From: Dendrobium chrysotoxum | Lineage: Eukaryota; Streptophyta; Magnoliopsida; Asparagales; Orchidaceae | Direction of reading: 5' to 3' | Length of the DNA: 64,000 nucleotides | Assembly: GCA_019925795.1 (NCBI GenBank) | Contig: CM034307.1 | Location: 36,667,201 to 36,731,200 of the forward strand | Part shown: one piece after another, positions 25,201 to 37,200 of the stretch | Layout of the letters: each line of letters opens with the position of its first letter | How positions within the stretch are numbered: the first letter of the stretch is position 1 | The notes under the pieces: model-generated | The model's database searches: none | Told to the model about the DNA's origin: nothing | Seen by the model: only the letters and a program-made list of their open reading frames with translations | Program-made: the position numbers and the translations under genes

Positions 25201-28200
25201 AAAGTACACGCGGGATTGTGTGGTGCCCATCAATCAGGCTCTAAGATGAAATTAAAAATTAAAAGGCTTGGGTACTATTGGCTTTCAATGATTAACGATT
25301 GTGTTGAAATAGCACGACGAGGTCATCAATGCTAAGTACATGAGGTAGTTTTGCATCAACCGACAAATGTTTTACATCCAATAATAGCTTCTTGGCCTTT
25401 TAAAAGCTGGGGAACTGACATTATTGGGCCTATTGATCCTCCTTCCAAGGATCATAGGTTTATTCTTGCTGTGATTGATTATTTCTTAAAATGAATCGAA
25501 GCTATACCACTAAGAGAAGTCAGAACTAGCCATGTACTATAATTTCTAAAGGATCATGTCATATATAAATTTGGTCTTCCACGTTGAATCATATCTGATA
25601 ATGGTCTCGCTTTCAAAAGTACCAAACTTAATCAATTTGTTAACAAATATAACATTGATTGGAGATATATTACAATATACTATCCTCGAGCTAATGGATT
25701 AGCTAAAGCATTCAACAAGACATTAGTTCAATTGTTAAGGAAGACTTTAGACGAGAACAAACATCAATGGCACGAAAAATTAGTTGAAGCATTGTGGGCT
25801 TATCAGACCACATATAGAACCCCAACACAGACCATTCTATTTACTACAGTCTACAGTGCAGAGGCTGTTTTCCCCTTAGAGGTACAGCTACCATCCCTAA
25901 GAATTGCAATAAATAATGAAATTACAAGTGAATATAATGCCAAATTAAGGTTGGAAGAACTTGATGGTTTAGATGAGATGCGTCTGCATGCTCCACAGAA
26001 CCTCGAGTTGTATCAAGCCCGTATGGCTCAGGCTTATGACAAATTGGTCCATCCTACGACTTTCAAGGTTGGCGACTTGGTCCTAGTTCTTTGCAGACTG
26101 ATCCTTGCACACCGCAAAATAGGTGGCAAATTTGAGCCTACTTGGGAGGGCCCCTTTGTGGTAGAAAAAGCCTATCAAGGTGGGTCTTACCAATTAATTG
26201 ATTACAATGGTGAACATCCTATGTTGCCTATCAATGGACATTACCTAAAGAAATATTACATTTGATTGTATTCCAAATTTCAATTTTAACGAATGAATAT
26301 TTCTTACAAATAGAAATGTTCTCATCAGGTTGTGGATTGGGTCCAGATTATCAAAACTTTGGTCTAAAATTTCAATCTTTTCATCTTTCCTAAAAGGAAA
26401 ATCAAATTCATCTTTCTCCAAAAGAAACTTCATCTTTTCTTTCTCCAAATGAAAGTCATTTATTTCTTTCTCCAAAAAGAGAAAGTCAAATTCAAATCTT
26501 AGTACCAAATACTAAGTGTAGACTTCCCCAAATAGGAGTCTTTTTAGCAAGTTGTGAGTTTAGGTAGAATCCAAACCTTCTAGGATTTCTCCTAGCTCAT
26601 CCCTGTAGATCTAGTTCTACCCAAATTGAACATCTATAAATCTATCCAAATCTGGACTTTTAGTGATTGCCAAAATACCCTCTAGTCTTCCCAAATGTTA
26701 AGGTTTATCTAACCAAAATAGGTGGCCTTACACGAAATATCATTAAGGTTTAAGTAGTAGCCAAAAAACTCTGCCTTAACTTCTTTTGAGCTTTATCTTA
26801 CCAAAATAAGATAAACTCTACATCTAATTGGTTGCCAAAAAATCTTTTAGAATTTTTTAAAATATCCCTAAATTCTTGTAGGAGTTATCAAATTTCTTCT
26901 CACCAAACCAAATTCTTTCTAAAAATACCAAATATCTTTAGAAATCTCTTTTAGATTTTGTCAAAATATTTCTAATCAATCCAAAATCTTTCTAGAGATA
27001 TCAAAATATCTCTAGAAGTCATTGTAGAAGTTGCCAAAATATTTCTATTTCTACTCAAAATCTCTCTAAAGACATCAAATCTCTCTAGAATTCTCTTTAG
27101 AAGTTGTCAAAATACTTTGAGTTCTCTCTTCCAAGAGTCATCTAAAGTTCTTCCCTTAAGGTGATAGAAAGAACTCCCCTTAGCTTTGTAGATCTTGTCT
27201 AATCCAAATTTAGGCATTCATAGATCTCTCTTTCCCTTCCAAATCATAGTCTATTTGGTTTATAAGATCTCGTTTGATCATTATTAGTCAACGCCAATAT
27301 GTGTGGGGTACTTTTATTCATTCATCATGCATATTGGGGGTCCTTTTGTTGACGTTTTTTTTCATGCCGACTCGACTCAAATCAAGTCAAACCGGACCTG
27401 ATTGGGTTCGACCAAACTCGATTCCCTAAATCGAATGTCGTCAAATCAAAATTAACTCAAATTGGACCTTAATTGAATTGAATTAAATTCAATTAAATTC
27501 AATTAATTTCATTAAAGTCAAATCGATCGAATTGACCCAAAATCGGTCCGAATCAAACCCAAATCAACCTCATCAAACCTCGTCGAACCAAATTCAATGC
27601 AATTCGGTGCGATTCGAGTTCAATTTCACAAAATTAACTCAATCGGACCCAATCGAACCTAAATCGATTCAAATCGATCTAATTTGGGTTCAATTCGGGT
27701 TCAATTTAAGCCCAATTGACCCAATCCAGGTTCAATTTCATTCCAAATAGGGCCTTTTGACTTCCTGGCCATTTCTCATCATTTTCCCAAATTGGGAAGT
27801 CTGATATAAAGGCTGAAATTCAAAGACCGACTGCTACATGGTCTTTTCCGCCACACTTCTACGGTGGAACATCAGGATATCGTGGTAGAAGATCACATTG
27901 GGTAGAGAGGTCCTCGATTCAACGTATAGAGAAGAACGGGAAAAGATAGGGGCTCGGATTTTTGGTTCTTTTCTCTACTCGGCTTCAGACGTCCGTCCCA
28001 GGCAGAGTGAAAGAGAGCGATCGACAGGGAGAGCGGACCCTACCTTGTCTTCTTTTGTGTGCAATTGGCGACCCGAGAGCGAGGGAGTGAGGCGGAGGCG
28101 GAACCTACACGACCAAGCGGAAGTCTCCTACCGACGTGACTGGACCAATCCGAGTGGGAGCCTTCTGCAACCGCGATTCAACCGAAGCCCCACCTCTCAC

Positions 28201-31200
28201 CTTTCCTTATGTCCTAGTCGGGAAAAGGGGAGGGGGAGTTTGGCCAACTAGCCCCTTCCCGAGTTTCTTACGTGAGTTCGACCGAGAGGAAGGGCCATGG
28301 AGACCGAAAGTCGGACGCCCCTTCTTGCGTCTGGAGGCATCTGACACGAGGCCAAGCGGAGCGGCTTCTTGCGTGCGATCTATGGAGTCAAAGTCAACTG
28401 AAGAAGGGATTGTGTCTTCTGTTCTTGTTGTTTTCTTCCTCCTGGACCGAGGAAGATTTCTTCTGTTGCCTTTTGTCCTCCGCCTTCGATTGAGAAGCTG
28501 AAACTTCTTCTTGTCACTGTTGGCTATCTTCTCTTTCAACATCTGAAAAAAGGACTACTGTAGATCTTTTCTACTGCAGTTAAGAGAAGGCAGAAGGCAT
28601 CCTTTTTCTTCCAAACCTTCTCCGATGACTTTTTGACGGTGAAATCAGCACCCGAGAGCAGTCTACACAGAAAAACCAAAAGTTTTGACATCTTGGACAA
28701 CAAATCCTGCCTTCTTTTTCTCTACTTTCTCGCCTTTACAAGGCGAGTGAATAGTGGTTGGTGTCGTGACTACCCGGCGAGGTAAAATCTCTCAAACTTA
28801 GGAAAAGTCCTAGGTCTCCAAACCCTTGGTTGTGATTGACACTCCCGACACCCATAGGGCCTTATAGTAACTTCCTTTGCGCTCTCCAAAACCCAAGAAC
28901 CCGTTGTCCTCTTAGCAAATTTTGGAAAATCCGACGATTTTCATCAAATTGGTCTCATGTGAGAGCCAAAAGAGAACGTTGTTGCGCGTAGGGGTGTTGG
29001 ATTGGTATCCAACACCTCTCAAATGCATGTATTTGCACTCATTTTGAGCCCAACATCATCACCTACAAACAAACCATAGGTTAGGTGATCCTTTCTCATC
29101 TCAAAGTGATGTCAATTCACCTGAGATTTGCGAAGCATGTAAGTATGCTCATTCAATTTCAAATGTTATTTAAACTAATCTAATATATCCTACGAATTTT
29201 CAAGATTCCTAGGCTATGCTCTATTTCATATTGAAATTGTGCAAGCATATTTATATGATATCATAAATCAAGCGGAGCATATGGGAAGACTCTTGAATTT
29301 GTAACATTGTTCAAATTACATACATATTTCATCCATGCACAAACCACAAAGTAATTTACGAGCATGTGAATGTGCATATGTGGAAGTTCATGAAACTCCT
29401 TGAAGTATTGCAAATGCTTGAGGATGAATTGATCAACATGAGAAGCACTAAATTGGCATGAGACTTCTCATCAACCTTCAAGGGTTTGTGTTGCAAGTCT
29501 CATGAAAAGTATTGTTGGTTAAGTTTATGTATAATAATTTGCAAAATCAAGCACTCTTTGCTCTTAATTATTCAAATCCCTAAATAAGAAACCCACCTTC
29601 ATGCTTTTAACACACTGAATCATGTTAATATAGGTTGTGGGAGCATGCATATGTTAGAGCTTGTAGCTCCTTGCAAGTTTTGGATAAATCCTACAAGTGA
29701 TTTCAATTGGTCCAAAACAATTCTGAAACATTGTGAAACTTCTCACATACCCTCAAAGGTTCATGTTGAGAATTTCACAATATAGAGAACCAATCAAATT
29801 CACATGTAGTATTTTACAAAACTTGAAGTTTTAAGATGACAAACCATTTCATGCCTCACTCTTAGGTTTCCTTTAGATCATGTCCAAAATTGATCTTTAG
29901 GGTCTATCTAGAGGCATTCAAATTATGAATCACATGCATACATTTCTAGGATTTCTAGATCATATCAAATTGATTTAAAAGCTTCCAAGAAGTTGCAGGA
30001 AACAATCTCCCCTCTCCAAATGAATCCAAAACATTCATAGAAGAATAGAGAACCCTCCTCCACATTCACAACTCCTTCATGCATGAGGTTTGGGGCATCC
30101 TCAAAGCTCCAAACATTAGATTGCATGAATCTTGGCTCCACATTAGGAGCTCCTTCGTAGAGCCTCCTCCTTCTCATGCATGAATAATTGGTGCCCCCAA
30201 CACTTCAAATACTTCATTGCATGATTTATGTAATCTTAGGATCAAAATCCTAGGTTTATTCCACCCCTTGTTTGTTGAAGCACAAAATCAATAAAAAATC
30301 ATTTAACTCCTTCTCATATATGATAATTTGAAGCCTTCAAAGATCCCAAACAACATCATTACATGAGTCTTTGGATCTTAGAAATAAATTCTAAGTCATC
30401 CATCCCTTGTTTGTTGAGATAAAAAATCAACAAACATTCATCTATCATTCCTCTATGCATGACTTTTGGAGCCTACTCAAGGCTTCAAACATTTCTTGCA
30501 TGACTACTAGCACACCTTAGGAGCTATCACCAATCATCTTCATGTATGATAACTTAAAGTTCTCCAAAACTTCAATAACATTATTGCATGAGGCTCTTGA
30601 ACTTACAACTCACTTGAACTTACAATCAAATTCTAAGTTCTTTCATTTCATTTGTTAAAACATAAATCAACAAGTAAACTTTCCCCATAATCTTAGGATT
30701 CCTGGTCTTCCTTCCCCATTCACTTAACCTAAACCAAGTAAATGATTACTTCTCTTTGAACACCAAAAGTTCAAGAGATTTCCTCCAATTTGCAACCCAT
30801 AAGTTGCGCATTGCCTCCCCCTTCCTACAACTCAAAGGTTGTAGGAAACCCTCTCATTCTCCTAAACTTAAATTAGGAGAGTATATATCTCTCTTTGAAC
30901 CCCAAAAGTTTAAAGAATCTCCTTCAACACACAACCTCTAAGTTGCATACCATTTCCCTAGATTTAACAAATACATAATTTGGCAAACATCATGTTTCAT
31001 TGAGCATGAAATTCAATGAATTATCGTCTTAACCTGCAACCCATAAGTTGCATGTTTCTTCTTCCCTTCTATGACTCAAAAGTTGTAGAAAACTCCCACA
31101 TCTACTTAACCCGTGTTAAGTAGATCAAACAACTATATGTTTGTTGAGTCAAAATGAACAAACAACTTCACCAAGCATAGGAATCTAAATCCTATCTTCC

Positions 31201-34200
31201 TCTTTCATTCTCCTAACCCGAACTAGGAGAGTATGCATCTTTTCTTTGAGCATCAAATGCTTAAAGAATATTCATGGATTTGCAACCTACAAGTTGCATA
31301 TTCCTTCTCTCTACCTACAACTCAAAAGTGGTAGAAAATCCTCTCATTCCCCTAAACCTCAAATTAGGATAATGCACATCTCTCTTTGAATACCAAGCAT
31401 TCGAAGAGCATTCATCAGCTTGCAACCTCTAAGTTGCACATCATTTCCCCTATTTACCTAACACAGGTTCAGTAAATAATCATGCTTCATTAAAGACAAA
31501 ATTCAATAATCCATCCTCCAACTTGTAACCCGTAAGTTGCACACCACCTCCTTGTATTCGCCCAACAAATTGTGTAGATAATCACCCCTCTTTGAACACC
31601 AAATATTCAAAGAGCTTCCTTCAACTTGCAACCTCTAAGTTACATTTTCTTCATCATCTCCTACAAGCCAAGATTATATGAAAACATTCAAATTCTCCTT
31701 CATTTGCCTAACCCCGAATTGGGCAAATGAATAGATTCTTTTGAACACCAAATGTTTAAAGAATATTCATGAATTTGCAACTCATAAGTTGCATTTTCTC
31801 CTCCTCTCATTTCTCCAACCCAAGTTGGATGAATGATTCCCCTCTTTGAACATCAAAAGTTCAAAGTTCCCTCAATTTGCAACCTACAAGTTGCACTTTG
31901 CTTCTTTACTTCTACAACTCAAGAGTTGTAGGGAACCTCTTCATTCTCCTAATCTAAATTGGATGAATGAACATCCTTCTTTGAACATCTCAAAGTTCAA
32001 AGAAACTCCATGTGATTTATAATCCACACTTACATATCATGCTCCTACATCTACCTAATCCAACTTAGGTTGATGATTACATCTCATGGAAGAGAAAAAT
32101 CAATGATTCATTCTTAGTCTGCATACCTCCAAGTTGCACACTACACATCTCTCTCCTACAACTCAAAAGTTGTAGGAAATCCCCCCTCACTTACTAAACC
32201 CAAGTTAGGTGAGTGAGCATCTTCCTTTGGACATCTAAAAGTTCAAGGAAAACTCCCCGTGATTTGAAATCTAAATTCATATATCGCATCCCCTTCATTC
32301 TCCCAACCCAAAGTTGGAAGAATGAGCCCTCTTCTTCGGACATCTAAAAATTCAAAGGAAATTCATCATGGCTTATAGCCTACATCTACATGTCATCATT
32401 TCGTGTTTGCCTAACCAATTTAGGCAAATCATCTTGCATTATTGAACACAAAGTTCAATAATTGCTCCATGACTTGTGACCCAAAATTACAAGTTACTCT
32501 TCTCTACAAGATCAAAAAGCCTTATCCAACTCTTAGCCTCCAAGCTATGAGTTTCATTCCTTTCGTCCTAGCTCCAAAAACTAAGGAGAATCCTCCAACA
32601 TCTAGCTCAAAAGCTACATGTTGGATATCTCTCTCTTAGACCCAAACTTCAAGTGTCATTTCATTCAACATAACAATGATTTTTCCTCATGATATTTAAA
32701 ATACATAACCTTTAGATGTCCCTTAGGAGTTTTTTATCTGTTGAAGTTCACATTACCAAATTAGGTGAATCTCACTAAGTCCTAAGTATAGCCCTTAGGC
32801 ATGTTCACCTTACACTATTAGGTGAACATTCACCTCTTATCCAAACATTAAAAGAACTCTAAAAATCCTTAAAAATCACCTAGATTTCTTTGATATAATG
32901 ATCAATCATTCCACCCCAAAAGTGAAATGCTTGTATCATTATGTCTCAGAACTTCATAAGTAGCATGCTTGCCTCAAAGTAAGCAGTTGCTATTTTATGG
33001 GTTCTTCATAGCCCTTCTAAATATGAAAGAAGTTAAAAGCCAAATAAAATCTTTAATCATAAACAACTTAAAGAGAAACCACCTTGGATTAAGATTAAAC
33101 ACCTCTAATCATCAATAAAATAAAACACTTTTCATAGTGTGACATGCCACACATAGGTGCACAGCCTGCTAGGCATGCTAAGATTATGATTTTTTCTTTT
33201 TCTGCGCATATATTTGATGTTGTGGTTTGATGAATATTGGATTATCTACGTTGTGAGCACTTGTCCTTAAATGGTTAGTGTAGACATATACATGCTCTTT
33301 TCTGTAGGTGGTCATGTCTAAAAGAGAGTGCAATAAATTATGATAAACAAAAATGCTTACTAACAGGTGCTGCTTAAAACCCCCCAAGAAAGCATAGCTA
33401 ATAGGATAGAAGTAGGGGCATGACATTTTAAGTACTAGGCAATTCAGGATGTGCTTTTCATGAAATCCTATCTCAATGCTCCTAATCTCTACCTTATTTT
33501 GCAGGTTTTTAGGTCTTTTATATTTTTATGCATTGAGACAGGAATTCATGATTTTAAAAGCGCATAGGTGAGTCTAGCTAGTAGCTCTTTCCAAGCAGAG
33601 CGATAAATCTAGAGGTCAGGCTAGCTATGCCTTGAGTGAGGTGTAGTTTGTAAGTCTCTTTGGACTCAATTAGACTTAGGTTCGAGGCACTACCCCTCAG
33701 TAGTCCTCATTTTAGTTCTAGGATTCGAGGCAATTGTTGACTTCAGTCACTTCATAAGCCCTCACCTTATGGGCATTTCCTCCAACATGTGTCGTTGGAA
33801 TATAAGCCCCAACATTCTAAATTAAAATGGTCAATTTAAACAAAATATGATTCTAAAATATAAAGGCCAACATAGGATAGTCCAAACACCTCTGAGCTTC
33901 CTCGGAATCAAATGCTCCTACTTCACTCATTTGGCTCTCATTCCAAGAATCTAATTAAAGTTGATCCCTTTATCTTTGAAATTCCTAAAGAACAAAATCT
34001 AAATTTCAAAATAAAAATCTTTAGCCAATATTTTGATGATTTTCAAAAGAAAGGAAACCACTAGTTTAATCAAAAAAACTTTCAAGTACCAAATGCTTGA
34101 GATATAATTAATCATAGGGGCTTGCCACTATGGGGCATATATACCCCAGAATAAAATAAACCCAATTTAATTAAATATTGAATGTGGGAAAATCTCTGTT

Positions 34201-37200
34201 TAAAATTCAAATTGTAAATTTTGTCATTGAGTCCATAGAAAAATAGTATTTGTCCTTTGGGACAATATATTATTTTCTATGCCATGCTCGATCACAAAAT
34301 ATTCAATCCGTTGAGAATGACAAAATTTCTCCAACACATCAGATATTATTATGATTAATGTTTCTAGGAAAAGAAAGGAGCATGTTAGGCCGTAGTCAGT
34401 TGACCCAATTTTATCCATTAACTTAGTGTTTTTGATGCACAAATTTTGGTATATCATAGAAAAAAAAAATATTTATGATGTAATAGGAAAAAAAATTATG
34501 ATGTAAATTAAAATATCTGCTATATATTACCTATTTAAGATGTTAATTAGAAGCTCTTTAGTTTATTTTGATGAGTATAATTGTGTGTACTTTTGTATGA
34601 ATAATCATGTTAGATTTCGCTTATGATTATGAAAAGAGTAATGTATGTTTTGTGACCATCTAGTCAAACATATTTTTTTTACCTGCTTAATCTTGTTTGC
34701 TAAGAGTAAGGATAAGTGTTCGTAGGTAATGAGTCTAGTTGGATTGAATGGCTTTATCACACCATGTGCTAGTTAGAGAAGGGTCAAAATGGAGCGTGGC
34801 ATAGGTTACCTCCATATGGCCTTCAGATCACGAGTTCAAATCATGGAACGGAACTCCATGAGCAAGATTGTGCAAATTCATTCCTAACCTATCGTGCATT
34901 GGCAGAAGTGCTGGAACTCCATACATTGGGTATGCCTTATGCAATAAGAAGAGGAAAATTCTTGTTTGGATTGATTACACCTAAACCTAAAACAAAGATA
35001 ACATGGCCTGAGCCCACTAATCCATATAGGCTTATAAATTTCACATAGAACAAGACTTTATATCTAATGCAGTGAAATCCTAAGGCAATGCCAGCGGAAG
35101 AAAATAAAAACAAGAAGCATCCACAGTCATACTTTGAATAGAAGCAAAATTAGTAGCAACTTTTTTTAAGGGTGTGTATCTCAACAACACAATAAGATTC
35201 AGCTATTAAGAATTTTGCAAATCATTAGGACTTTACCATTCCTTGTTCCATGCTGACTTGGAATTGCATTATCCATTCTTCAACTTCGACTAAAAGAAGC
35301 CGCCTCCGAATTCGAGCAACTCTTCCTCTACCTTCTTCCCCTTTGTCCTAATTTTTCACATACTAAGTCAGTCCATTGCAACTCAAGATAACTAATAGTA
35401 GTGTGTAGCATCTTAACTAGAAAAATCAACTAATTGTTACTGAGCTTCTTCCAGCCATACATGCAGCATCGAAGTATACACAATAATGCAATACATCTGT
35501 ATATACGTTAAAATGTAAAAGTAGTATGAATATGAAGCCTACAAGTACCTTAAGTCATTAATGCAAAAAAAAAAAACATTAATATGTTCATGTGTGCATG
35601 CATACTTGCATCCATCCACACAATACAATCCTAAAGAATATATATATAGAGAGAGAGAAGGATAGAAATCTATTTCATATATTTTATAAATGGGTGCAAA
35701 ACCAGTTATATTATAAATTTTAAGAAGAATCACTAAATATAACAAATAATTGATGCAAGAACCAAATATAATGCACGTCACTTTTTCCCCTTTTTTTTTT
35801 TGAGAAAAGGACCAAAATGGTCGCTCAACTCTTTGTGAGGGACAAAAATGATCCCCAACTTTTTTAAGGGGCCTATTTGGGCCCTCAACTCCTTAAAAAT
35901 GGACATTTTTTGTCCTAGCATCAAATTTTGGAGTTAATGTTGTTAAATCAAGAGATATTTTAGTCATTTTTAATTTATTTATTTATTAAATGTAATTTTC
36001 AAAGTAATAGTAAATTTTTTTAAAAACAATTATTAAATATTTCTATATAAAAAATTTATTAATAATTCTAATTTTAATTTCAAAAATTATTAATAATTCT
36101 AGTTTTAATTTAGGATCATTATAGACTGGAATTATTAATAAATTTTTTATTAAACAAATATTTAATATTTTTTTAAAAAAGATACTATTACTTGAAAAAT
36201 ATATTTAATAAATAATTTAATTAAAAAATAACTAAAATACCTCTTGATTTAAATCATTAACCCCAAAATTTGATGTTAGGATAAAAAATGACTCTTTTTA
36301 AGAAGTTGAGGGACCAAATTAGTCCCTCAAAAAAATTGGGGACCATTTTTGTCCCTCACAAAGAGTTGAGGGATCATTTTGGTCCTTTTCTTTTTTCTTT
36401 TTCTTTTTTTTTACAAGGGAGCAACAATGTAAGGAGTAAAGATAAAACCCATGATCTCATGGAGGAGTTGAGGTATGAATTACTATGTCAAAACTCAGTT
36501 CATATATATAAACATGCACATGTGTATAGACCATACATGTAAAACGGGATGTAAAGAAGCCAGTAATTGTGACATAACATCTCAGAAAAAAAAAACTTAA
36601 TTCACTCATTTTTTACATCCACTAATTTAACTCGAGAGGCCAAATCACAACTGCATAGCTTTGTTAAGAAGTGTATCAAGTCTCTGCTTGTATATGCAGG
36701 TTCACAGAGGCTGTTCACCATTAGACAAGTAGTTTAGATGGAACCAATATTAATGATCTTTTTTAACTCCCCTTTCATATTTGTTGATGGCTAATTAAAG
36801 GTGTTAGTCTAGATTTTGTTTATATCCACATTCTAAGTTGTCCACATAAGCGGGACTATAAGTGAGTTGCTACATCCTATCTAAATAACTCATAAAGGAA
36901 CTCATTTAAATCTTGGTTGCGCTTGTTTATTTCATGAAGAAGATTGGCTCGAAAGAATATTAAAAAGTACAGCTACTTTCTTTAAGAAAAGATAAACTTG
37001 AATGGCATATTTAAGATTATCAGCTCACCTGAAGCACCCATGTCCTTACAAGGTAGAGCAGAATAAGTGATATAAAGAAAGCTGGTAGTGCAGCAAGAAC
37101 AGCAAAATTGATCTCATTTGCTTTGAGAATTTGATCCAGTTCAAGCATTGCTCTGTGTCCAGCAGAAGCTACATTAAGCAATGACAGGAAAAAAATTGTA

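Larger units (their letters stand above)
20030..29014 (+). mobile_element. decayed Tat-lineage Ty3/gypsy retrotransposon, 5'-truncated
   Basis: The order of parts is a gag zinc-knuckle relic (20,160-20,232), protease (21,597-21,920), reverse transcriptase (about 23,090-24,000), RNase H (24,170-24,520), a second archaeal-type RNase H (24,660-24,960), integrase (25,170-26,265), a hairpin-rich 3' region (26,370-27,290) and a candidate 3' LTR (27,347-29,014). The second RNase H after the retroviral-type one is diagnostic of plant Tat/Ogre-type elements. All parts carry stops or frameshifts. It lies antisense to the DGS1-like gene. No matching 5' LTR was found. Confidence 0.75.

Noticed and set aside
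27898..28542. Several overlapping frames of 70-121 codons, Arg/Ser rich
   Set aside because: They lie in the GC-richer part of a candidate LTR on both strands with no domain; composition explains them.
28993..29016. TGGTATCCAACAC as a primer-binding site
   Set aside because: It is the right arm of a perfect 10-bp stem and only its first seven bases match the initiator tRNA pattern.
28720..32830. CRISPR array
   Set aside because: Stems differ in sequence, there are no identical direct repeats with regular spacers, no cas genes, and the DNA is plant nuclear.
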